Below, piece after piece: positions 33,651 through 45,992 of a stretch of 64,000 nucleotides of DNA. The notes beneath the pieces were generated by a model that saw only the letters and a program-made list of their open reading frames with translations, did not search any database and was not told the DNA's origin. Source of the DNA: Iris pallida (Eukaryota > Streptophyta > Magnoliopsida > Asparagales > Iridaceae). The stretch's first letter is position 1. Each line of letters begins with the position of its first letter. The stretch covers positions 16,391,021 to 16,455,020 of the forward strand of contig JANAVB010023996.1 in the NCBI GenBank assembly GCA_029216955.1. Reading direction: 5' to 3'. Both the position numbers and the translations under genes were made by a program.

Positions 33651-36600
33651 GATGGAGAAGGGCAAGGGCTTAGTCGGAGCTTCATCACGAGCACCATTGT
33701 TGAGGGTGCCAAGGCATGCGCCACCGTCGGCATGAGCCGAAGATGCAAATCCCGCTCTTGGAGGTGAGAGTCGATCGAAGAAGATGATGATCAGTGTATT
33801 CGACACGATTTGATAGTTGGCACGAACCCAGCCGGTGCCAATCACCTCTTTCAGAGTGTTGGTTAGCGTTACGGTAATCTCAATATACACCACCTCTTTC
33901 AGAGTGTTGGCTAGAAAACGTACTAAGAATGGTTTCATGAATCGTGCGCTCTTTGTTCACTCAATGTACACGATGATATGTACCATTATTTGTGTGCTTT
34001 CTTTCTTTTAACAGAGAGCAGATGGTGCTGCGTAAAACAAAATTGTCATTTTGCGCACGCAGAACAGAAACTGTCATATTATATACGTAAAACAAAGGCT
34101 GTCATATTGTGTCGTGCCATCCATTATTTGTGTAGAAAAATAACTTGAGCTTTTCTTCACTCATAAGAGTAGTCTGACTCTGTTTTCTTTTGCAGTTGAC
34201 CTCAGAAAAGATCCCTACGCCGATATATTAGCTTCCGCTTTTTGCGTATGAGAATACCAAGAAAACTTATCACATGTCATATTCTCGCAATTTGACCCTG
34301 ATGAACCAGCTAATAGAAGAGCTCTGCTAGAGTCTCAGGATGAAAGGATGTTGTTGTGCCTAATGAATGGTGAACCTTTCACGACTGCGGATCAAGCTCC
34401 TCACAAGAAACCAGCTTTCTTAATTAGAGAGGTAATTGGAGCTGACTCTCAGCCCAAGTCAAAACTAGAAGCTCGAATCTTCAAAAGAGGAGATAAATTT
34501 GTATATCTTCCAGATATGTCAAGGAATCTGTCTCTATCCCGGTATGCTCATGTCAGCTACCCGCAAAAAATGTCGTGGGATATAACTCCGTTTCAACAAG
34601 CCAAGGTTGGTCAGATATGTCACAAATTTGGGGACAAGAGGAGGGATATATTTTACAGTTCTTCCAAAAAGTATAGCACACACTTGAGGGGTTTGAAGCT
34701 GAGTGAGTTGCGTGCCGGCCAAAGATTTGTCTTTGATAATACCGGTCCGGATGCCTTTCTTCGCTAATATTTATGCTGCCGCATGAGGGGCATATCCTTC
34801 CCCAACCCCAAGGTTGATGGTTTTGATGCACCCTGACATTAAGCGCTAGAACCGACTCTCTGTATGGATCCTGGACAACTTCATCGACAAGTTACAAGAA
34901 TTGGATCTCTATTAAGGTGTTTTGACTACCTCATGTGTCATCTATACTAAGACTAATATGTTCCTTTCCTTGGTAGCAAGGTATAATAGCAGGACTGACA
35001 CTTTCGTCACTCCTCACGGGAAGATAGGCTTCGCCCTTCATGAGATACAGTTTCGGTCACATCTGCCAACGGGTGAGAACCCTTAAAAAGAATATGTGCC
35101 AACCGATGATGAAATGTGGCCAAGAAGAATCCACAGATGATTGTAGTTTTTGATGAGTTGTAGTACCATTTCATGGTTTGTTCTCATCTTTTAAGAGTAA
35201 GACACCCGAAACATGTTATACATCCAAGTGGTTGGTATACCTCTTCTTGAGTCATGACACAAAAAACAAGGTGCAAGAGCACCTCAGTTGCGACCCACGC
35301 TTCTTTGAGCCGCTTGATGCTAATGTCATTAGCAAGTTAATAAAGGAATCTGGATGTGTTAGCAACATGCTGGAAGAAGACTGGCATGGTTATGTCGCTG
35401 GCACCTCTATCGAGAGTTATATAAGATAGGGCGGTATAACTATGTCTGAAGAGGCTACTTTGGTGGGCTTCCTCTCTATCTGGCTGAGACGGTTTGGGGT
35501 CCACGGAGCCAGTACCGTTGATCGCATCCACCGAGGCGTGCTGTTTGCCGCAATACGTCTAGTATTTGGGTATAGGATGGATATCCTTTCTACTATAACT
35601 AGTCGACTGAATGCAGGCCTCTGTGAGTTCACAACCGTTATGATGGAGAAACTCGATTCTCGAAGCGACTTTCCCCATACCGAGATGTCTTTCATATATC
35701 TGTTCGGCTGGTTGGAGTTACATCATCCTTCTCTGATGGACCCTGCCCTTGGTACAGGTGGAGCTTTAGCAGGAAACTTTATTTGTAGATATGCCGAGTC
35801 TACGTGGAAGGAAAATTCGTTGTTTGATTATAGAAAGGCACTCAATTGAGGCTCTAATTGGAAGTTATTCTATGTTTCTCCCCCACCTGGATACGAAGCT
35901 TGCTCGACTATTTTTCGGGATCTAGAGCCCGTTGGTTCTTGTCCACCTCCAGCAGCCTTCTCCTGGTTGATGATGATCAGACCTTTATATTTGGTGTATC
36001 GATTTGAGAATATGTGTTATCTGGAATAATACTTGCCCAGCCGGTTTGCTCATCAGTTCGGCTATGACCAGATGCATGTTAGGAATGCGACTACTTTCGT
36101 TCACGCATTCGGGCTCTTAATTGATGGGGCTTGAGGGTGGAGGTATTATAGTGCGAGAGTCACTAATGTTATGTTTACCATACCCTCGACTATATTTTAT
36201 GTAGGACCGCGTATGTTAAATGCATACGCAAATTTCTATACCTCAGCCAACACCTTCTTCGAAGGTTATTCGATGACAGATAGTTTTATTGGTATAAAAA
36301 AAGTGCAAGAAGGGATTCCGACTTCCGTAGATTTGGGACAAGCCGAGGAGGAGGCTCCCTCTGATGCTTCCCTATAGACTGTACTTGTTGGTTTCTATGA
36401 CGAGGTACAAAGTGCATTGCGCATCTCTCTCAAAAAGAGGAAGGGAAAATCTTATGTGAAGGGAGAGAGCAAGAAGCAAAAGATTGGGACTTCATCTTCT
36501 CAGTCAGCTCATGATGAACCACCTTCTCTTACTAAGGGAAAAGGGAAGAAGAAAAAGAAAGCAGCAGTTTTTGTAGAAAAGCCTACGGCAAGGACAAGGG

Positions 36601-39115
36601 CTAAGATACAACGACATAAAGGTATCTCTCTGGAAGATAAGATTTTCCCTGGGAATGCATCATCTTTCAAAGGAGCAACCCCATCTCCTGGCAAGAAAGA
36701 GAGTAGGGAAGTGATTGAAGAAAAAAGCAGAGAAAGGATTGCTCTTAGAGACTCGCAAGATGACCCTTCTGAAGATGGAGTCTAATTCCAACTACTACTC
36801 AAACGCAAAGCAAGAAGGAAATTTGTGGTGTCCAGAGTTGTGAAGGAGAAGACTGTTGTTTCTCCTACTCCATCCTCGCCAAGGCAGTCTCCTGGTCATC
36901 AAGAACCCTCGCTTCCATCACAGGAAAGGTCTCCGCTGACACCTGGAGGTGTACCCTCTACAAAAGGAGATACCCTCAATCTTTTAGTCCAGCAAGAGTT
37001 ATTAGCCGTTAACCCTTTAGCCATTTGTATTGAGTTCTTTCGTCTCCAGAACTTCTACAGGCTAACGCATCTGCTCGAGCCAATTCTGTCGATGTTCCTA
37101 TGGCTACTGGTTTGAAGCTGACGACTACTGAAAATGATGTCCCCCTTTCTGCTAGGGCACTCACCGCACTCATTTCCTTGGTCTGATGTCTCCATTAGCT
37201 TCTGATGATGCTTTGAGAGCAACTGTGCCTGGGGAAATGTCAATTCCATTTGGGAGAGTCTGGAGCTAAGATGGAAAAGAAGTTGCTTCGTAGGTTTCAA
37301 CTCCTTCTATGACCCAAACTGCTATAGCCACTATTTCGAACGAGTTACCCTCTCGAGATGAAGATATTATAGAGGCATTGTGGGAGTCAGACTTTGAAGA
37401 TGAGCAAACTTATGAGGACATTGCTGACACTGTCCAAGATTTTGAGAAGGTTGAATCGAGCCAGGATTAGTTAGCGACCCAGGAGGGTCAAGATTTGATG
37501 GTCAAAGATGGCCAAATTACAACTGAGAGTGATGAGCACCCTGTTGAAGATGAGGCCGACCATAGCCCTGGTGGAGATAATCAGAGTCTCAATGAGCCCC
37601 TTGGTGATGAGAACTCTAATTTCGATATTGAGTGCGATGGAAGCCCATCAAATGGAGATGAGGGCAATGCGGGCCCTATTGAAGGTGACAAAAGTCTTGA
37701 AGGCCCCAAGGGTGATGAACACCCTAACACTGGTATTGGAGGACTCAAAACCCCATCGAACATGTTTTTGAAGAGAAACGGACAGAATTAGAAGTCCTGG
37801 AAGAACAAGCTGTGTCTGAGGTTAATAAGCGATCAAGCTGGTGCAGTAATATTTGTCGGGGACTAAAAGCGATCAGGCTGAATCAGGGATTAGGGGCCGC
37901 CATGCTAATTCAGAAGCCGAGAGCAACCATTCTACGTTTGGAGGCTCGGAGACACGGAGCAGTCAAGCTGGTGCAGTAATATCTGCCTCTGTATTAGAAA
38001 GGCTTTATACAAAAAGAGATACTCAGCCTGTCAACACCCCTTACATTCCAACGGGCCTAGGTAAATTTTTGATTTTATTTACCATTGATTTTTATCCAAT
38101 GATATGTGATATAACGAATTTGATCTGAATTGCATAAAGTCATGTAGGGACACTTGCTGAAGTCCCAATAGCTTCTATTGCATTCAACCATAGTTCGACT
38201 CTGGCTCCCTTAGATGCTGGGAGCCTCATGTCACATACCAAAGAGGGGACTTCATCAGGAACGCCTGTACTGAAATCTCTAAGTGCTGGTGCTACTCCGG
38301 TTTCCAATATTCCTCTAGCCTTTATAGAAGAAAAAGTTTCAGACGCAGCAGCAACACCTGGCATGATGGTGATAATGGGTAGCATTATTCGTACTTATAC
38401 AAATACCTTCTTCACCACTTTATGATCTTTGGTTCAATTGTCCATAGAGAAGAGCTATTCTTACGATTTTGTGAGGAGGTCATCTTTTTATCTAATTGAA
38501 TCCGTACACAATTTTGGCGACATAGAGAGAGCAAACGCCTTAGAGCAGATCCCGTTGGAGTTAAAGGAGCCTATATAGTCTTATCAGGATCTGATCAAGG
38601 AAAACATGAACAGACTGGTGGATGCTGAATGTGAAGCCATAGCTCGAGAACATGATGAATGGCAAGCCGTGCTTGACGATAATATGGCAAGATTTGCTGT
38701 ATAATCTAGAGAAATATAGTCTTATATAGCTGAGGCTGTCTCTTCTATTAAACTTTATAAGGCTGAGAAAGCAGATAAAGACAAAGAGGTGCATGAAGGC
38801 CAGGCTCACATCTAATAACTGGAAGCTAAATTGGCCCGAATCCATGCATTGGTCACATCAGCTAGGAAACATCAAGAGGAAGTTATAAAACTGCATCAAT
38901 TTGCCTCGAGCCGTCTGGATGACTTGAATAAAAAAGAAGGATGACCTTATCCGAGCTCGAAATACGGAGATAGAATGTCATATCTTGTCGATGTAGTCAT
39001 TAACTCCAAAGTTCAGGAGGAACTTAGCCAGAAACAGTTTTTGGTGTCATAGTGGAACGAGCTGAAGCCTTAAAAAAGATGATTTTTAACCTCAACACTC
39101 CACCTCCCCAATGAG
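33651..39115 (+). pseudogene. antisense plant-mobile-domain-like gene of element 3
   Basis: A degenerate gene opposite to the element's own direction. Exon 1 starts ATG 33651 and ends at a good donor (TTGGAG, then GTGAGAG, about 33763). An acceptor (TTTTCTTTTGCAG) ends at 34194. From there the frame reads on with scattered stops: a conserved N-terminal part (34195-34767), then a domain with F-L-S-I-W-L-R-R-F, L-F-A-A-I-R-L-V-F-G and L-H-H-P-S-L-M (35442-35849), and F-A-H-Q-F-G-Y-D-Q (about 36045), typical of the plant mobile domain, then a lysine-rich stretch (36417-36600), acidic repeats (37500-37790) and a coiled-coil tail (38560-38950). A second intron may lie at 38058-38127. Plant mobile domain proteins occur in host genes and in transposable elements; antisense genes have been reported in Tat elements. 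It has many nonsense codons, so it is not functional here. Confidence 0.65.
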
Positions 39116-39349
39116 TCTTTCAAAGTATGAAATCAATGTAATAATATTTTTGAAAAGTTTTTATCACTTTTTTTAGAAATATAATAGTTTGTGTCCTCAA
39201 GATTTAAAATAAAATGAAAAGCTGGTGATTTTGTGGCTCTATTACTTATTATGTATCTATTTGAGATACAAGCAATAGATAGAAGTTTAGAAATACATTC
39301 AAAGGTACTGGACATGACGTATTTCTTGAAAATATGGTCACTTATTATA

Positions 39350-39490
39350 GCTGTTAGAGGTAATATGGATGTAACAGAATATAACTTAATGTGATGTTAT
39401 TTTTGGGATAACGTTATCAGAGGTAATGTGGACGTGACAAGTCGTTGACACAAACAATAGAACTCAGAGGTAATATGGACGTGAATTCTG
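39350..39490. repeat. AGAGGTAATATGGACGTGA repeats of element 3
   Basis: Three variants at about 39356, 39419 and 39466, the same motif as at 20478-20850 in element 2, and again between the antisense gene and the pol side. Confidence 0.8.
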
Positions 39491-39630
39491 ATATATTTTG
39501 ATTATTCTTAATCTAGCTAGGGCTCAAGAATAAGATACCTTTTAAAATGACTGGATTTCAAAAGATTATGTTGTGATGATATGTTGTGGTGGACGTTTTG
39601 TGTTCATCTTTTGAGGATGTACCATAAGAT

Positions 39631-40183
39631 CTGAGTTAGACTCCACTAGAAAATCTTTGAGGACTCATTATCTATAAGGAACCTGATTTTTGGAATTATT
39701 TTTTCATTTATTTTATATGGTTTTATATTTATTAAATTATATTAATTAAGATATAGATGTAATTTCTGTAGCTTTGATTTTTGGAGCAGAAGAAATGCCA
39801 ATCTTTCGAAACAACCTTCACGAGTTTTAAAGTAGACAAGTCCACCTTAAGTCGATATATCATGTCCCATCCAAACTAATTTCCTAACATTCTTTTGACT
39901 TCGCTCAACTTTGGGTCAATTTAGGCCATTTGACCATTTACCTTAATTCTATATATAACTTCCAACGTGAGTTCGGGACTTGACATCGATCAAAACCATT
40001 TGACATATATGGTTTTGACCTATTTTGAGCCTACGACACACATGCCAACGGTGTGTTACTCAATCGAGTCCGTATGTGCCATTTATTTACGAATGGCAGA
40101 AGAGACTCATAGGTTGATGTTTCGAGTTTAATTTGATTAGGAAATATATTTTGACCCTAATCTAGCCAACCCCACCTGGTAGA
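39631..40183. other. AT-rich stretch, nothing recognised
   Basis: No reading frame or known repeat that I can support. The junction between element 3 and repeat R2 must lie in or near it. Confidence 0.4.
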
Positions 40184-40816
40184 GCCATGTTAGGTTGCAA
40201 TGACTTAGTAGAATTATTATAAAGTTATTCTAGGATGTTATACAACCAAATAGATTTAAATATAATTTTGTGTATATATATGATTATATTTATAATAGCC
40301 TAATACTAACTATATATATTGTTTTAGTCATGGTTAAGTTTGAGATACATATAGACTAGGAATTTTGACACGGTTAGTGTAGATGAGTGCTTTGACTAGT
40401 ATATTAGCCATGCTAGGGGAGGCCTAGCCATAGCAATATTCCTACTAGGAAAACCAGTCAAAATTATTATTTGAACCCTATAAACAGTTTAATTAGTATT
40501 TATTAATAATTTGGACCTTATAAGAAAACTAGTCGTACTAAAGTAACCAAGGCTGGACCCGAACCAAACCCGTTCAGCCAGACCAGACCTTCCCCCAAAT
40601 ATTTGGCTACAAAATTTTAATTTATCTTCATCATTCTTGTTTCCCAATTATATTTGAAGGATTTTTTATTACATATATAGCGTATAACTACATACATGTA
40701 AATAGAGTTTTAAATAAATATTTAAATAAATATACATAGATATATTACTGTATATAGAGAGTTTCTTCATATAAAAACTAAAGTCCTAAAATATTATTAT
40801 TACTCTTGTATTAAAG

Positions 40817-40884
<68 letters not shown>

Positions 40885-40935
40885 GTTTTATATATAGAAA
40901 AAGAAAGAAGGAAAAAAACCATTGAAAGTCTCATG

Positions 40936-41025
<90 letters not shown>

Positions 41026-42963
41026 GTTTTATATATAGAAAAAGAAAGAAGGAAAAAAAAACCATTGAAAGTCTCACGAGATTTCAGTAAAAATCCCGCA
41101 AGATGCTTCCCTTCACAAAACCCGACACCAAAGACCCGAGCACAGTTTGGCCGATAGATTATGATGTTTTTGGTAGGATTGGATTGAGGATTTAAATCAA
41201 ATCTTCACCGATTTGAACCAAAATTTTTCCTACTTAATCCTAATCCGATTCTCTACAAGATTATTGCAAATCTTGTTTAAAAATTGAATCAAATTCGATT
41301 TAAATTCAGATTAAATCTTTCGAAACCCATTAATAGGAACACACCAAAATTTTGCAAAGAAAATCCTTTGAAAATTTTTTGTGACCGAAATTGCTAGCCC
41401 CCTTAGGTCTCCACGACCCCTGCGAATTCCCTGCCACCTAGCACCACCAACTGAATGCCATCGGCCGCCGGTTGTGCGCCTGAGCGGGCGACAGTATGCG
41501 GCCACAAGGCACAGCAGTTGCAGTAGTACAACTTCGCAGGTACGGTTCTCCCTCACCACGTCGTCAATTTCCAAACTAATTAGTGCTTTGCAAACACAAC
41601 CTATAGGTCTTCGACCCCTAATAATATTTTTTGATCTAGGTGACCAGGTCACAAGGAATTCGAGTTTGAAATCTCGAAAAAATTTAGTTTTTAAAAATAA
41701 AAAACATGACAGAAAACCCAACCCAGACCCAGTTTTGGAAAGGTAATTTTGGATAGAATAGTTAGAATTTTTGAAATCCATCTAAACACGTTTGTAGACA
41801 ACCTAACTGAGATAGAAAACCTATTTTTAGTTTTTATTTTAATTAACTATATTCTGTTTTAGATTAGTTCCAAAATTAAGAAAAAAATATATCAAAAATA
41901 GTTTTAAAAATTTAGGAAATTCCAGATACGGGGTCCGTCCCGACAAACTGGGTGACTTTGTCGCAACCTGTGAGCATCGAAAGACGCGTACGAAAGTTGA
42001 GGACGTATAGAATTTAACTAAACTCGATTTAGTTGTGTGTGCACGATAAAATCGAGACGTATCGATCGAGATATCCCATATCGATCCCTTTGCAAAGTAG
42101 CCAATTACTTTGTGCACGTTCTTCAACTCGAAACTTAATGTGTTCCATTGGGACCGTATCATTTTTCTGGTCCTGTATGCCAAGTTTGGTCCGATTCTGA
42201 GAAGGTCGACCGGAATATTATTTTGGCGGTCCCACAACCCGATCCAACGGGTGAAATTATGCACGGCCCATCGGAATCCAACTTTGAACATACCATTGGG
42301 TTTGCATCATCAAACCAGATCCATAGACATGTAGTTTGATGACTTTAGAGACCATAGGCTCTGGCACGTTTTTCGGTACAAAGCGGGTCCAACGAAGAAC
42401 ACTGTTTTGGCCCAAAATTACCATTTTGCCTTTGTGTCCAGAATTGGACTTATGGGTAGCCAATCCTAGCTATTTTGCTTATTCCGAGAATGTTGGCAAT
42501 GTCTATTTCAGCATCCGGAAGCGTTTGCGGGAGTTCAGGTTTCGAGACTCTTTGATTTGACGAGTTGTTTGTGGGACTTTTTGCTACACTAGGCAAATCC
42601 ACCTTGCCAAACTTTACAGTATTTACATACATTTCTGTATTGCTATTATTTTCTATCTTTCTTGATTCCATACTTATCCTGCTTCATGTCATAATTATTT
42701 TTTAGCTTTATGTGCACGTAGATTGTTACTTTTTCTTTCCATATTACTTTATCTATCTTTCCTATCTTGTTCATGTCTAGTGATAGTATTGCTATGTATG
42801 TGCCCTGTTTCCCCTGACCTGTTTGACCCGTACTTGGCTTGGACATGACTAGATAGACTTGACTTTCTAGTACCTTAGGAGGGAATGTTTTATTAGCCGT
42901 GGCTATACCTCTATTGTTAGTGCCACCCCGGGCTACGATAGAGAACCTGTTATAGGGCAATTA
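40184..42963 (+). repeat. old LTR-like repeat R2
   Basis: It is the inverted counterpart of R1: it begins near TGTTAGGTTGCAATG and matches R1 along its length (see 16384-17815 and 30477-31735). It is interrupted at 42964 by Sirevirus C; the remainder would lie beyond the window. Short frames at 41311-41781 and 41839-42291 are artefacts of this repeat. Confidence 0.55.
40818..41082. repeat. two long AT microsatellites with a duplicated flank
   Basis: (TA)n at about 40818-40880 and 40937-41022, each followed by AGGGGTTTTATATATAGAAA and a purine-rich stretch ending CCATTGAAAGTCTCA. The whole unit is duplicated in tandem within R2. Confidence 0.9.
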
Positions 42964-44044
42964 TGTTGGCCCATTGGTCATGGTCAACCTGATTTTAATA
43001 ATTGATCAAACTCTGTCTCGATATAATTACAAGTCAACTCAGATGTTTACCTACGACGTTTTGGACACTGCTCAACAATGGTTATCAACAATGTTCAAGA
43101 CTGAAGCCGTTTGCCATTCAGAATGTACTTCCTGCTAAGCAATGTAATTTTTCATTTTATTGAGTCTAGGAATACATTATACACCGAGTCGTACTGGCAA
43201 ATAGGCTATCCAAAAACTTTTTCAAAACCATAATATTCTTTTACAAATGACCTACGTTTTTGAAAAACATTCTTTTTACAAACAGCTTCTGAAGGATTTT
43301 TTAAAAAGCCAAAATTTATTTTCTCCAAATGAACTGGCAAAACCCCAGGAGAACTCGGGCCGAGTTCGGCCAGAGTTCGGCCATGTGGAACATTAGTGAA
43401 CGTTGGGTTTTTGAACTTGGTCATCCTTCAGTTACGGTTTGTTACAAAGAGTTCTGTCTGAATTCTGCCCGAATTCTGTCAGAGTTCCATCTTTGGAAAG
43501 ATTATAAATAGAGAAGTATTTCGATCATTTCAGATCACCCATTCACTTTAAATCCCTTCTCTTCCTAAGCTTACATTCTTCCAAAGAGTTCTTAAAAGCT
43601 TTTATTTTCAAATCCCAAGCCAGTTACAATCCTCTAGTCGATTTGCAAGTACGGTACGGTCTAGCAGTTCCAGAGCGATTGTAATCAGAGGCTTGATAGA
43701 AGATTCAACTCTTCACAATTGAAGTTGGTCGAGTTCTTCGTATCAAAGCTCGCGTTTGTAGAAGTTGCAAGGACTTCGTATGAAAACTTGCGGGATTTTC
43801 CAATAGTGGATTCAATTGGAAGCTAGAGTTTTTCCGGCTGGACTAGTCCTCACAAGAGGGAAACTAGTATAAATCTCGGTGTTTGCGTTTGCCTTCTGAT
43901 CACTTTTAAATTCTGTCATTTACTTTTTGTGATTATTATTTTATCTGTGATCTAACTGCTAACAAGTTTTTAATTAGCAATATTCTGCTGCCTACTCTAT
44001 TCACCCCCCTTTAGAGTATTCTGCTTTACGATTTCGTTCCTACA
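42964..44044 (+). repeat. 5' LTR of Sirevirus C
   Basis: 1081 bp, TGTTGGCCC to TTCCTACA. TATA box ATTATAAATAGAG at 43501-43513. Directly upstream (43345-43490) is a motif array of GAGTTCGGCC, GAATTCTGCC and similar. Related to the LTRs of B. Confidence 0.9.
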
Positions 44045-44046
44045 AT

Positions 44047-44058
44047 TGGTATCAGAGC
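44047..44058 (+). other. primer-binding site of Sirevirus C
   Basis: TGGTATCAGAGC, complementary to initiator methionine tRNA, two bases after the LTR. Confidence 0.95.
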
Positions 44059-44126
44059 GGATTATACAGGTAAAGCAAGGTAAAACAGCAGTTATATTCA
44101 ATTTTATATAGATCACAGCTTTACAC

Positions 44127-45992
44127 ATGGCAACTGTGAAATTCACAAGTGAAGGCCAAGCCACAAACAGACCTCCACTGTTTGGTGGCACAAACTATAC
44201 TTATTGGAAAACACGTATGAGTTTCTTTCTGAAATCTCTTGATTTTGACTTATGGTCTGTGGTTATTGATGGCTATAAAAAGCCACCTCGTATAAATATA
44301 GATGGAGTTTTAACTGAAAAACCCCATGACAAATATACAGAAGAAAAAAAGAAAAAGGCCAGTCTTGACGCACGTGCTATTAATACTTTGTTTTGTGCTT
44401 TAGACAGAACTGAATTTAACAGGGTATCTATCTGCACAACTGCAAATAAAGTGTGGAAGCTTCTTGGAGTCACACATGAGGGCACAACTCAAGTCAAAGA
44501 ATCAAAGGTCAGCAGACTTACTCAAGACTATGAGACATTCAAGATGAAGCCCAACGAAACAGTTACTCAGATGTTCGAAAGATTCTTAGATATTGTAAAT
44601 CCTTTGTCCTCCCTAGGCAAAGATTACAGTAACCATGAAAAGATTCGCAAACTCCTAAGAGCACTTACAAAGAACTGGATTCCGAAGGCTACTGCAATCA
44701 TTGAAGGAAACGACCTCACTACCATGACACTTGAAGTACTCATGGATAAGCTACTCACTCATGAACTAGAGCTACAAGACTTTGAAGAGCCTGCACCAAA
44801 GAAGAAGACGATCGCTTTCAAGTCTCAGCACAGAAGATCTGCAGAAGATGATTCAGACAACAGTGAATCTGATGCTGAAGATCAAGCACTCCTTGCAAGA
44901 AAATTCAAAAGATTCTTGAGGTATGAGAAGAAGACAAAAGAGAACAATGGCGGCAACAGCTGGTATCAAGATGACGCTGTCTGCTACGGCTGCAAGAATA
45001 AAGGACACATGAAGAAGGACTGTCCTACAAACTCATCAACAAGCAAGAAGAGCAACAGATACGAGAAAGGAAACCTGAAGAGATCAACATATCGGAAATA
45101 TGCCAACACCAGCATATGGCATGAAAGTGAAGCCAGCGACTCAGAAGATGAACAATCAGAAGACGCTGCAAATGTATGCTTTATGGCATCCGATCAAGTA
45201 CTCTTTGAACCTATAGTTGATACATATGATGACTTCACCTTTGAGCAATTAGGAGCAGTCTTCACTGAACTGTTAAGTGATTACAGAAAACTGCGTAGCA
45301 AATATCAGACCTCTAAGAAGGTACTCAAAGAGTACAAAGGTAAAATAGGAAGACTTACCGACCTACTAGCTAAGGTTAAAGATAATGTTAGTGAGTCAGG
45401 TGAGCTTTCTTCTATTAAGCTCTTATTACACGAGACTACCAAGTCATCCGAAGAAAAAGAAATGGTTATTGACCAACTGAATGAAGAACTTTCTAAAGAA
45501 AAGAAAAGTCTTCAAAGTGCACAAGTCAGAATGGAAGCACTCACTTCTGACTATACTAAGTTATATGACACTTCCAAAAGATTGGAAATTAGGTTAGAAA
45601 AACAGCCTGAGACTGCTGCTTCCTACCCTAACACGTGTCACTTACCGAAAAATTGGAACATTCCCAAACCTAACACTGTCAGACCTAACCCTATCAAACC
45701 TTTACCTAAAAAGGTTATGCCCAAACAGAATAATAGGTATGCTTTCTTCTATACTAGAAAACCTAAACCTACCAACCATGCACACCACTCATCTTTCAAC
45801 ACTCAACATGCTAAATGTCATTATTATGGCCTCATTGGTCATATATCTTCTGCATATAGAATAAGAAAGTTAGTAGATTTAAATATTCATGCATGGATAC
45901 CGAAAGCTAACCAGTCAGGACCCTACAAGAAATGGGTACCAAGAGTTTCATCTGCAAATTATTTTGTAGGTGGGACGCCCTTCACATGCTAG
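44127..45992 (+). CDS. gag: gag of Sirevirus C, intact
   Basis: 621 residues, full length and without internal stops. It forms the RNA-packaging particle. Order: N-terminal copia gag region (F-G-G-T-N-Y-T-Y-W, residues about 16-24), V-T-H-E-G-T-T-Q-V-K-E-S-K (about 114-126), M-F-E-R-F-L-D-I-V, an acidic S-D-N-S-E-S-D-A-E-D linker, zinc knuckle C-Y-G-C-K-N-K-G-H-M-K-K-D-C (about 288-301), a coiled coil (about 390-500), then a second, decayed knuckle (C-H-Y-Y-G...H where C-H-Y-C is expected) and K-W-V-P-R-V. It ends TPFTC-TAG, overlapping the pol frame by 23 nt. The start is 82 nt after the LTR. It keeps the knuckle Cys that is lost in B. Confidence 0.9.
   Translation: MATVKFTSEGQATNRPPLFGGTNYTYWKTRMSFFLKSLDFDLWSVVIDGYKKPPRINIDGVLTEKPHDKYTEEKKKKASLDARAINTLFCALDRTEFNRVSICTTANKVWKLLGVTHEGTTQVKESKVSRLTQDYETFKMKPNETVTQMFERFLDIVNPLSSLGKDYSNHEKIRKLLRALTKNWIPKATAIIEGNDLTTMTLEVLMDKLLTHELELQDFEEPAPKKKTIAFKSQHRRSAEDDSDNSESDAEDQALLARKFKRFLRYEKKTKENNGGNSWYQDDAVCYGCKNKGHMKKDCPTNSSTSKKSNRYEKGNLKRSTYRKYANTSIWHESEASDSEDEQSEDAANVCFMASDQVLFEPIVDTYDDFTFEQLGAVFTELLSDYRKLRSKYQTSKKVLKEYKGKIGRLTDLLAKVKDNVSESGELSSIKLLLHETTKSSEEKEMVIDQLNEELSKEKKSLQSAQVRMEALTSDYTKLYDTSKRLEIRLEKQPETAASYPNTCHLPKNWNIPKPNTVRPNPIKPLPKKVMPKQNNRYAFFYTRKPKPTNHAHHSSFNTQHAKCHYYGLIGHISSAYRIRKLVDLNIHAWIPKANQSGPYKKWVPRVSSANYFVGGTPFTC

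Larger units (their letters stand above)
32180..39630 (-). mobile_element. truncated Tat-like element 3 (3' LTR and 3' zone only)
   Basis: The 3' LTR at 32180-33202 and its polypurine tract have the same layout as in element 2. Next to them, on the plus strand, is an antisense gene, and then the AGAGGTAATATGGACGTGA repeats (39356-39490). No gag, protease, reverse transcriptase or integrase is found before the R2 repeat begins, so the gag-pol part is deleted. The right limit is uncertain (between 39500 and 40180). Confidence 0.65.

Noticed and set aside
40933..41157. Frame of alternating Tyr and Ile
   Set aside because: Translation of an AT microsatellite.
41311..42463. Several 60-156 residue frames on both strands
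   Set aside because: Inside repeat R2; the homologous R1 sequence does not keep these frames.
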